Source: Dipetalonema caudispina
Lineage: Eukaryota; Nematoda; Chromadorea; Rhabditida; Onchocercidae
Reading direction: 5' to 3'
DNA length: 64,000 nucleotides
Assembly: GCA_013365325.1 (NCBI GenBank)
Contig: JABVXV010000334.1
Location: 1-64,000, forward strand
Numbering within the stretch: position 1 is the stretch's first letter; every line of letters begins with the position of its first letter. A program made the translations under genes and the position numbers. This document shows, one piece after another, positions 27,481 through 38,324 of this stretch. The notes beneath the pieces were generated by a model. That model saw only the letters and a program-made list of their open reading frames with translations. It made no database searches and was not told the origin of the DNA.

Positions 27481-30423
27481 AACGAATAAATTTAGTTTCA
27501 TCGCTTTGCAACAAGATATTTTTAAGGTTGTAATAAGTAGAAATCTTAAAGTTACTCTGAAAAGATTATGCTAATATTATATAAATCTTGCATTCTTCCT
27601 CTACAAAACCCACACTTTTTCACGTATAGCAAAAATCAAAACGTTTGTTAATACTGCTAAATAAATTAGTATTCCGATACGATAGCCGTATCTCTGATAT
27701 TGATGATCTTGCAAAATTCTGGTCTTATGGGAAAGTAATCGAGCAATAGCCGTCGTGTTTTCTTTTTTTTTGATCGCAAAGAGCGTCGGAATATTTTCGA
27801 AACTTCATGTTTTTCTTAATAGTCGATTTTTAATCGGTCACTGGATTAAGAGAGAGTGGAAAGTTTGAATTATTATTCATTCTATCATTTAAGTAAGAAT
27901 ATAATTTTTCATGAGATCTTACTTGAATAGAAACATGAAGTGGTTGTAAAAACCTCAAATGATCCCTTTTACAACATTTATTTACTTGCACTACAAGCTT
28001 TGAGTCAGGATGTGACGTTTTGAGAAAAACCATTTACACATGCAAATATGTTCTGATGGTATAGTCTGATAACGATACCACTAAAATGGACGGCTTATCG
28101 ACGAGACTTTTTCTTTTTTTTTTTCAGAAACGGGTCTTTCTTTTTCACATGATCATACATTGATGAAAAGTAAATAAGTTATCTGAATTGCTTCGATCTT
28201 AAATTTTATGTACTGTTTCAACCAACATACATTTTTTTTGCTTCGTTAAATACCCAGAAGTTAAGAAACTTCCAACTGGTGCGAAAAAGAAAAATCAGTG
28301 AAAGACTTTTATTCTAAAAAATTCTGAAGAGTGCAATTAATACTTTAAGTGTTTTTTGTTAGCAAAAGAGATTGTAATCTTTAAATTAGCTTACACAGTA
28401 AAATTATGTTAACAATTTTAGGGAATTTAAGTTAACAAATGTTAGCACAAGTACTATTATTATTATCTTATTCATATCGTTCACGTTATCTTTTACGCAA
28501 AACGTGTTATTTCAATGATTTGGGAAAAGAAATTCAGAATCAATAATTATAATAAGTCTAGCAAAAGTGAATATGATACCAATTAAGAATGAGCAAACAA
28601 CTTTTGATTGCCAATGTCTTCTTACCAAAAGCACTTGTTTTACTAATTGTTTAATAACAAAAATATTCATTTTTCTGCTTTATTCATTTAGTCATCCAAC
28701 GATTTTCAAACTTATTCATCTTTTCTAAAATCGATTTCGACCAAATGCTACTTTGTCCACCATTGCTTTTTCAATTTCAATTTATCTTTCTTTTCCTTCG
28801 CCGGCTCAAAGTCTTTCCCAAATTTTATTAACCATACATTTTTCACTTTGTCTTAAAAAGATAATACAATATCAATTTCAGATTAAAAGTAATTTTTCGC
28901 CATTATCAAAAAGGAAGAAATCTGCTCAGTGGAAGCGAGGAAAACAATATTTTTCCATACCAGCTAATCCATTCGAAATTGGAATTAAATTAAATTCTTT
29001 TTGAAGCAAAATTTTCATAAATTCTGTTGGGAAAGTATTCCTCCAAAGATTCATTTCGCGCAATAAATAAGAATTATTCCTTTTTTTACCTTCTCACTTA
29101 AAAATTTGGAAATAACAATGTTTTCCCTCTTAACATTTAACTATTCATTTGCGATTTTGGATTTTTGCTTTTCCTTCGAACTAATTCATCGAATGGAAAT
29201 AGAGTTTAATTAAAAATGAAAAAAAAAAAAAGGAAAAGAATTTCCCTACTTTGGTTATGTACTTCAAATAATCTTGGTTCAATTTGGCTAGGAATGTTAC
29301 GCTGCAACTATCCTTATACTTAACTAAGGCATCTGAATGATTCTTTATTTAGATTAGTGTTAAACTAGCTTATTCAATTAAATTTTGTTAAATTTTATTC
29401 TGGTAATAAAAGTGCAGTATTTGGAAGAAAAATGTAATGCAAAGTGGAGCTGAAATCTCGAAGAAACGATCTCATTTTATCTTTGAAAAATTTCCCGAAC
29501 GAAACCTATTATGGTTACATATATTTTAAAACTTTCGAAGGTTAAAAGGAATCGCGAAACTAACGGTGATTGATCAAGTTATGGATTCTATTATCACTCG
29601 AAATTTCTGCATAATAAAAAATTATTGCTAGCTGCTGATTAGTTCTAAGCAGGTATTCAAATTTTAGATCAACAATTTAAATGATTGCTTAGAAAAATAA
29701 AAAATTCTTACGGGGAATATTTGCACATATGCTGCGTAATTTTAAAATTGTTTGAAATTTTTAATTTCTCAAAGCATATCATGTGGACGTTATTTATTTT
29801 GCACAAAAGAGAAACAGAAATGAAAAACCAATTTCCATCTTTCAGAATAATCATCATATCATTGGTTGGCAATGAATCTATTATCGGCACTTTTTAATAT
29901 GCGTTTTCTGATTTTAGCAGCGAAGGATTTATATAGAATCAATCATCTTCCGGTAAAATACATTCATCAGTGGTGTAATCAAATGAAAGGAAAGGATCAA
30001 TCATTGATCGCTTCATAATTTTAGTTATAAATGGCTTTTTCTGAAATTTTTGTTATTGAATTGAATTGATATTTATTATGAATGAAAAATATTACTTATT
30101 ACTGCCATTAAGTCGTATTATAAGCTTTGATTCATTTGTTCTTACCTGTTCATCCGTTCCTTATTCCTATGCAAATTTACTTCTAGATCTACTATTATTC
30201 GGTCTTCTTCATCCGTTATTACGGTTGTTCTTTCACTTTCAGCGCTTGCATTTTCTGTCCACGTCTATTGATTGGGGCTTATATTGCATTTATTGTAAGC
30301 ATACGAATTATTTGTTTCAGATATGATATTATCAGCGTTTCCTGAAAATTTCCTGTAAAATGTTTATCCTCCTGATACCATACATTAGGGAAATTAGGAA
30401 CTTCTCAGTATTTTGACCGTTTG

Positions 30424-30461
30424 ACGATAATCGATAATGATTATCGTGAGTTCTCGCGAGA
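30424..30461. other. GATAATC hairpin plus TCTCGCGAGA palindrome
   Basis: ACGATAATC (30424-30432) pairs with GATTATCGT (30439-30447) across a 6-base spacer. Five bases later comes the perfect 10-bp palindrome TCTCGCGAGA (30452-30461), which is CG-rich for this region. It could be a regulatory site cluster or chance. Confidence 0.3.
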
Positions 30462-31622
30462 TTTGGAAACCGAAAGCAGAAATTAATGCTTCATTTTCAT
30501 TTCAATCTATTAGTTTTTCTGCTAATCTTGCAAAAAAAAGTGATTTTTTTTACATTTTTCGTTTTTTCTAGATTGGTTTATCTCCTCTGTGTAACATAAA
30601 CACTGTGAAAATGGTTTCTTCGACATGATCCGATCAGACTGTAGGAGACATCACCTATTACTCAGTAATTCTTTTTTTTTTCTTTCTTATTACGGTGGTA
30701 AATGAAAACTGACGGAAAAGGGATAACGATAAAAGAACGAAAGATCTTTCGAAATGATACAAAACAAAATATCATTTTAATGTCCTCATTAGATACAGTA
30801 ATAGCATCAGAGTGGATTTGGTACCCTGTAACCGGATCTTTTTCTCTAATCAGATAACAATGATAATATGATAATAAAGGAAATATCAAGCTATCAACCG
30901 GAAAAGCAATGCTAGTGCCAAACAAAATGGGTTTACAGAAAGGGAAACTGATTGGAATTGATCAAAAATTTTTTGAAAAATCGAAATATTCATTTGGACA
31001 ATGAAAATAATTTTACATTAATTTTTGCCGAAATCATTTGAAAGGCTGAAGTTGTCTTAGAGCAATAATTCTGCATTGTCTTTCCAGCTGTTTTATTCGA
31101 AACTATGAAGAGAGAATGAAAAGAGAGAGAATCGGAAAAGAAAGAAAATAAATTTCTACCAAAGAAGGCAGAAAGTTTGGATAGAATAAGATAAAACTTA
31201 AAATTGCAGAAAGGAACCATTATGCAATAGAGAGATGAAAAAGAGTTAGTGCATCTGTCAACAGAATTTTAGTTTAAACGAGGATTGATTCAACTCAAAG
31301 GCACCACTTTTTGAAGTCACATAGATACGGACGGTTTAATCTTCTTTGTGCTATGCAAATAAATGGGATTAAAGCAATTTAAGCTCCTTGTTTCTTTTCA
31401 CTTCTAATTCATAAGGGTTTGGATACATGTAAACGTATGGATGGATGTTTTACAAATAGACACTTACAATATAAAATCAACCTGAATACTATAATAAAAG
31501 CTCTTCATTTAGTTCAGTTACTACCCACTTGTTTCAAAAGCTTACACTTAGACAAATGAATGATGAGACGATGAAATTAGTATCATAACGATCAACCGAT
31601 CAGAATATTCCATCCCTTACTG

Positions 31623-31656
31623 TTTTTCTGCAAAAAAATTTTTTTTTGCAGAAAAA
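31623..31656. repeat. Perfect 16-bp inverted repeat
   Basis: TTTTTCTGCAAAAAAA and its exact complement are separated by two bases. The sequence is palindromic and would form a stem-loop in single strands. No gene adjoins it. Confidence 0.75.
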
Positions 31657-32136
31657 TTTTTCTTTTTTAACCACCTTCTAATAGCTCGATATTTCGACGC
31701 CGGATATTTCGATAATTTCATTAGAACGTCTAATCGGGACGAACTAATTTATTGAGACTTCCACCATTTTTCAATTACTGATTCATTAGATATTAAGTGA
31801 AATTATTGAAAATAATTAATTGAAGAAAGAAAACTAGCATCTCATGCATTCAACACTAATTAATGATGCGATGAGAAGTTTTAAGGTTTAAAAGTGAACA
31901 CAATGACTGGCTTCTTCATACTGCTTTCATTTCCATATCTCTACCTTCTGTCTAATAATGGAATCGAAACATATGATATCATGATATGATAATAAATACA
32001 TACTAATAGACTTCTTTGTTTTATACTTTTTTACTATTTACTTTGCGGCTGTAATTTTAAGAATCAAAAAAAGAGAGGGAATGAAATGAGCTATTTTTCC
32101 TATCCAAATCTCATTATTCATGATCAATTATAGCAA

Positions 32137-32199
32137 ATGATGATGATAGCAGTGATGATGATGATGATGGTGACAATATCATGATGATAATGATGATAG
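32137..32199. repeat. Imperfect (GAT)n repeat
   Basis: Repeated TGATGA units with AGC, GGTGACAAT and ATA interruptions. Simple-sequence origin; no supported coding frame. Confidence 0.85.
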
Positions 32200-34882
32200 T
32201 GGGAGCGTGAGCAGCCAAAACCTAGACAAGTTTGCTCCTCCTCTTAGCATCATCATTGCTTGTTGTAAAGGTGTTTGTGTACGTTCATTTGAATTAGTTC
32301 ATCTCTATGCAAATTTTTGTTAATGTCCCGTTTAGCTTTATTCGGTATTCTACATTGTTGTAATATCAAAGATTATGCTTTGTGATGTAGAAATTAAGAA
32401 GGACTATTCACCTCTTTTTTCCTCATCACTCGAACATAGCTTTTGTGATTTGTGATATTTCTGTTTCTAAATGTTGTAATGAACATATTTGTTTCTGGTC
32501 AATTATTCCAAATTAATTACACATTTCTCCTCAATCAAACAACTTTCCCTTTTTTTCCTTTTTTTTGGATTTCCTCAATCATTTCATTCAAAGAGCAAAA
32601 AGTAGAGAGAGAGAGGGAAAGAAGGGAAGAAAGAAATGCAGATGTTCGGAGATGAAATTCTTATCACCAACTTTCACCAAATATTCCTTCACTCATTTTT
32701 TAATACAAAGTTTATTGCTTTTGCTTCTTAATTATATAACACTATATAAAAAACCGCCACTAATCCTTTTTCTTCCCTGCCTGTGCTGTAGTTATTCTTA
32801 TTCCGGATTCAATAAAGCCAAAATCGCAGTTCTTTCCCTGGAAAACGAATTTTGAATCCCTATTTAACTTTAAATAAATTAATTTGGAAAAGAATTCGTG
32901 CAACTGTTCCTGTTTCTTTATTCAAAATTTCATTACGGAACAAATATATTTGCAAACCAAATTGAATACAACTAAATTTAAGAACAAAAAGGAGTTGATA
33001 TTGTTATTAGCTGTTGAAATGCACTAATTTTTTATGATAGCAAGGAAGGAGAGAAGAACGAGTTGTAGATGATTCTGCTGTGAAGAAAGATTTGGACAGT
33101 ACCGAGTTAGAAGAAATTATAAGCTGTCTCAAAGAAGGTTATATTTATGGCCACCTCGCATTTATGATAGGATAAGAGTAAAGTTTTGCTGACTATCTAT
33201 CATCTCTGGAAAAGAATTAATGATGGAAATTTTACAACCAATATTTCTATCGTAAGTGGGGATTTTCTTGCATATGTCATTAGCAGAAATAATTCGTTTG
33301 CTTTTTTTAACGATAATAATCATTTTATAACTTAAATTTATAATTTGATAACTGAAAATGATTGCGAATAATTCGTCCATTACCACTTGAAGCATCGAAC
33401 GACAATTCTTTTTCTACCATTACTTCAATCATTCCATTATGTACTGCTTTAAATTTTATATAATTTTGTTAAATTGAAAACAAAATATTCCGTCCAATCC
33501 GATCAATACTTTCTTCTTTCAAACAGAAAAAAACGATAGGAGAAAAAAGAACATACAAACATACATATGCAACTTTGAGATATTATCATTTTGCAGCACA
33601 TGACATCGAACAGAATAATTTTGCAACAAAAGCAAATAGAAAATTACATTTGCTGATCGTAATTGTTGAAGAAATCCATCTTGTAGAATGAGTGAAAGGT
33701 TGCTTCCATCTGTTTATTTTTCCCTCTCAAACTTCCTCTCTTCGCTTTTGAAAGTTTCATTTAGGTAGCATTATTTTCTTTCATTAGATGGCTAGAATTC
33801 TTTTGAAAAATTTCGAAGAAGTGTATATGCCAAGAAAAAATTATCACGATTTGTTATTATTTCCGTTCACTTTTTCCTGAATCCAATGATATTGCAGATG
33901 AATTCAAATTTAAATTGATCAATTGAATCAGTGTTTAGTAAAACATTTAGTTGTCACTATATCATACTTTTGAAATTTAACTTGTGCAGCATAGTTTGAC
34001 TCTATCTCGAGCAGAAATCATATGAAAAGTTATTCCAAAATAAGTTCATACTATGAAAAACGTTCAATCTCGAATAAATACCAAAGATAATAGGAGTGAA
34101 ATTTTATTTGGATGCGTAACCATTACTTTACACATCGCTCTAAAATGAAAAAATTTAACCTTTTTTGTGCGCCACATCAAAAAAACCGATCAACAAACTA
34201 TGGAAAAATGGATAATTTATATTCTTAGTAGCACTTGGTGTGCATTTTGCTTCTTAAGTATTGATGAGGCAAAAAAGATCCTACAAGGCTACAGTCCTTT
34301 TCTTTTTCTTCCATTTTTAATGGATGATGAGTTTTTTGTTAATCTGCTCTTTACTTATCTGAAAATCATACCCTTTCCTTTGATTAAATTCCGAACCATC
34401 CATCATGATTCGTTTCTTTTCATTTTGCTTGGTTTCATTAAAATTGACCCTGCTTTTACTAAATACAAAATTTTAAAGAATGGAATTCTATTCTTGACCT
34501 ATAACACTAGAAAATTGTTAAAAAATGCAAGTGAAATGCTGTAATAACCTATTGTTTGTTACTGATACTCGTTGCACTTCATTTTTGGATAGAGAAATTT
34601 GAATAGTAAAATGAACTGCAAGGAAGCACATTGCATTTCTTTTGTTTCCCTAACAACTCTATCTAACCTTTTATGGCAAAGCATAAATCAGTGTATCATT
34701 AAAGAATTCTTCTGAATCCAGCGTTTTGAGAAGAAGTTGGAGAAGCACAAAGAGGACGAATCACAACTAACTGAATGTGAACGTTTCGAATCAGTCCTTT
34801 TGATAAATTTGCATTTTTGTACTATGCAGCTTGAATTAGTTTTTTATTGAATTTTTTTTTACAAAAATTTCGTAACATATCC

Positions 34883-34915
34883 TTTTACAGTATTGTTCCA
34901 AACAATACTGTAAAA
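34883..34915. repeat. Perfect 15-bp palindrome beside repeat copy 2
   Basis: TTTTACAGTATTGTT (34883-34897) and its exact reverse complement (34901-34915) flank the three bases CCA. The palindrome ends nine bases before the left border of the second 601-bp repeat. Nothing like it is present beside copy 1. It may mark a breakpoint or a second small element. Confidence 0.85.
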
Positions 34916-34924
34916 TTTCAATGA

Positions 34925-35525
34925 CGCCGTGCGTGGGTGTTTGTCAAAGCAAGCAGATACTGTGAAATCCCATACCGTTCTCTGCGTTGTGAGGTCAGAA
35001 ATACTGGACAGAACGTTGTTCTGTTTAGATGTCCGTTTTTTTTCTTCAATAAAATTGAAACAAAAATATTTCAAATGTTGCCGAAGCTTATTCAGCGATC
35101 TTTTTGCTTTTGTATCGATAGTTTTCATCAAAACATTGTTGCGATTAATTTTGAATAAATATTAGAATTAAATTCGATTTCACTATCTCGACGTGTTATT
35201 TCAAAGTATTCATATTTTTTCTTAGCCCTGATATTCTGGAAAACTAAATGGTAGAGCTCGACCGTAATTTCCTTCAAAGAAAAATAAATATAACCATTTC
35301 CTGCGAATTCCTGCAACAATTGACGACCGGAATGCTACTTCCTCAATAATTAGAAATGAAGAATGAGTTGGCAAATATCGATTCCAAAATCTCCCTGTGG
35401 CGAAATTTGTGGAGCTATTATGAAATTCAAATTTCAATAATGTTTTAATGGAGCGACTTTTCCGTTGACCCACTCGACCGGAAATTGATATTAAAAAGTT
35501 GAAAAATTGGGAAGCATTAAGTTGT
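34925..35525. repeat. 601-bp dispersed direct repeat, copy 2
   Basis: Same orientation and length as 16721-17321 with about 598 of 601 bases identical by eye. Beyond both borders the two loci differ completely. The right border is about 150 bp from the start codon of the hemopexin-domain gene, so the copy occupies that gene's immediate 5' flank. The minus strand again holds overlapping open frames, with no recognisable domain and no single continuous frame. Confidence 0.93.
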
Positions 35526-35676
35526 GGCAAAGGTTTAGATTTCGAAGAGACAAAATGGCCTATTGTAATTTATAGTAGGTTAAATAAAAAGATTAGAGCC
35601 CAGACACGAAGGGATGATATAATTAGAGCGGATTTTCTCTGCTTTTACATCTTAAAAAATTCAGCCTCTACTGAAG
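35526..35676 (+). promoter_or_regulatory. 5' flank of the hemopexin gene with acceptor-like TTCAG
   Basis: Between the repeat and the ATG lies AAAAAATTCAG ending at 35663, 13 bases before the start codon. This fits a spliced-leader acceptor, so the primary transcript probably starts in or upstream of the repeat copy. Confidence 0.35.
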
Positions 35677-38324
35677 ATGTGGCTGTTCAGCGCAACCGTA
35701 TTGATTGCCTTTGCTTATTTGGCATGTTCCAGTAATCTGCTAAATGCCAAAAAACGACTCAAACAGGTAGTTTAAGTTCTATTTCCTTTGCTTTCTCTCA
35801 AAATTCAAGCACATTTAACTTTTATATCAATTCTCAATTTATTATTTGTGGTCTTCTTAAGTAATACCATTAACTAACCAATGATTAATAGTAAATGGCG
35901 TACTTAAATGTGCACTTCCAAGAGTTACTTCTCATTACTCAACTTTGGTTTGTTAAAACGACAGTTGGAATTCTTTTTCACTTAAGTGTGATCGCTGAAA
36001 TGAGCAGTATGGATTGTAGTAGATTGTAAATATTAAGCAAAAAACAAAACTTCCATTAAACAGAATTTTTAAAATCTCCCTGAATTTCAAATTTTCATCC
36101 ATTTTTTTATATTTTAAGGATGGAAATCATACACCTGAAACAAGTCATCGCCGCCGTTACCGTATATCACCAGGTGATAAAGAAGAAATGCAAGTTCCGA
36201 TGAAAATACCTAAATTGTCGAGGGCCCAAAAAATAGCACTAATTATTGAATCAGGGCAAAATCCCTTCGAAAAGAAGCGTAAGCGAAAAGAGAAAGGTAT
36301 TTAAGAAATTTTTTCTCATTCAATTTGCGCAGACGATCATTATTCATTAAAGAAAGCTTGTTGTAATTTTTTGTCGTTTCAGGGAAGAGACGCTTAAGGA
36401 AGCTGAGACATGTGCAGCGTTATCCGAGCAATGCATATTTGTTGTTGGATGATAGTGATGGAGAAGAATCCTACTGGAACATGAATAGACATCGTGAAAA
36501 TACTCATAGTAATGAAATGCACCAACAACGACAGCAGAAGAATCGTAAATGGGAAATAGACGTGGAAACGACAACAACACTGACCGAAGCTAAATGGGAA
36601 ACAATAAAGGAACCATATGATAACGGTAATTATTGGGGAACCTCAACGCCGTGGTATTGGGATACTGCAACACAATCATATTGGAAAGAAACGACTCCGA
36701 CATACTGGGATATTTCAACCTCGAGTTTCTGGCAAACATTTACTGATCAACCGTTTTGGAGAGAAAATCTGGGAACAGTAACAACTACTACTGCATCACC
36801 TACTATTCATACTACTGGTTTTACTACTACATCTGCTCCACGAGCCCACGAAGTAATACCAGATGTTACCGAAGAGCTTATCTGGGAACGATTGCTCGTT
36901 GTGACACCAGCTCCATCTCCAAAACCAGATCAACCGCTTGCACTGCCGATGAAAAGTTGTCCGCACCGCTTTGATGCCGTTACACGTGGTAAACTGAGAT
37001 TTCAAAAATTTGTTGATATTTTACGAATAATTGCAGTTCAAGAACTCAAAAGTTGTAAACTTTCAGCAAAATATGATGCACCGAAAATTACTTCATTCTC
37101 AATTTTTAAATGCCAAGTACAATTATATTTAGTTCTAAGAGAGAACTGTGAAAATTTAAGCAATTTCAAAGTTATCAATCCGTGAGTTCATCTTGAAATT
37201 AAATTTCAAGTTTGCAGCATTTAACGGTCGAACTTATGTATTTGCTCGTGACCGCGTGTATCAACTCTGGAGGCATGACAACTTACATCAAAAGGCATCA
37301 TTTCTCGTCAATGAGATGTTTCCAGATGGCCCACGTACTGTAACGGTCGCTTACACTAACAACAGAAGCGGTGTAACCGTACTTATCGAACATCAAACTG
37401 TCTACCGATATCGGTGGAATCGAAAAAACAAAGTTTTCTATGTTAGTCTTCACATTATTAAGTGGCATTTTCCATCATATTTCAGTTTAATTTAGCTTTA
37501 AAGATGAAATTAAGAATAGCGACCACATTTTGCAGCTTGCACGGAAGAGCCCGCAGACATTAACTAAGAAAATGCCAGTATATCCCCGTGCAGGATTTCA
37601 GTGGATCGACGGTAATCAAGTCCTTGTCGAAGTGAGCCTTTCATTTTCTCTTTAACAGTTTTCAGATTGTAAGAATCTCTGTTTTTGATGGATACATGAA
37701 AAGTCTGCGTATTTTTTTCAAGGAATTTTTCTATTTCTCATTGTTCACTTTCCGGATACTGGGAAAATTATCAAAAAAACTTCAGGGAGATAATTTTGCA
37801 ACATACGACGCTTACTGGAATGTGGCAACATTTTCCGGCCTGACGACAAACTATTTTCCACAATTTCCACGCGATCTAATTGGATTAACATATCAGAACG
37901 ACACGCTATTTATTCTTTATACAGCTTCCAACAAAATCCAGGTAGATATGAGAGCCGATTATGAAGATATCGCATTATGCCTTTTGATATCATTATATTA
38001 GCTAATAAGGAGTGATAGAAGTTTACTACAACAGTTTATATCCTTTTCAATGCAAAAGGTATTAGACTTTTGGGTAATTTTCTTTTCATATTCACTCAGT
38101 GAAAGAACTACCAATTCCAAAATGATTAACTGTTGAATTAAATTTTATTACTTAAAATAACTGTGAAATAAACATCTGAACTATTTTCACTTGATGCATG
38201 AAAAATTAACTAATTTTATTAAGTTAACAATGAATTCTTCCAGATCTATGATACGGGAAAATACCGAGTGATACAAGAATATCCTATTCAAATTAGCGAA
38301 TTTGTGGGTTGCTTCAATGGTTGA
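35677..38324 (+). CDS. Secreted hemopexin-domain protein with Trp octapeptides (7 exons)
   Basis: Exons 35677-35766, 36119-36296, 36383-36988, 37218-37441, 37536-37631, 37786-37941 and 38244-38324 join in phase to 476 aa. Residues 1-20 form a signal peptide (WLFSATVLIAFAYLACSS). Residues 25-100 are strongly basic (KKRKRKEKGKRRLRK) and may contain pro-protein-convertase sites. Residues 173-215 hold Tyr/Phe-Trp pairs about every eight residues, followed by a Thr-rich, mucin-like stretch (222-240). The C-terminus is a hemopexin propeller: C282 and C473 are spaced as in matrix-metalloprotease hemopexin domains (about 190 residues). FDAVTRAFNGRTYVFARDRV is typical of blade 1 and FPRDLIGLTYQND of blade 4. 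No HExxH protease motif is present, so this is not a metalloprotease. It is likely an extracellular-matrix or cuticle-associated binding protein. A 601-bp repeat copy lies just upstream. Confidence 0.92.

Larger units (their letters stand above)
26130..34882. other. Intergenic, no firm gene
   Basis: About 8.7 kb between the receptor gene and the second 601-bp repeat region. It contains several microsatellites, one strong hairpin, and a coding-looking island at 27303-27480. A short open stretch at about 33045-33168 (plus), after ATGATAG and ending TAA, is too weak to call. Confidence 0.45.

Noticed and set aside
33045..33168. Acidic open stretch after ATGATAG on the plus strand
   Set aside because: No ATG, no partner exons, and an acceptor without a pyrimidine tract.
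34167..34544. 125-codon open frame on the plus strand
   Set aside because: Phe/Leu/Ile-rich, no splice signals and no domain; consistent with chance in AT-rich DNA.
36989..37185. Continuation of hemopexin exon 3 to a stop at 37185
   Set aside because: The donor CGTG|GTAAAC and the acceptor at 37217 rebuild the hemopexin motif FDAVTRAFNGRTYVF; the read-through is intron.
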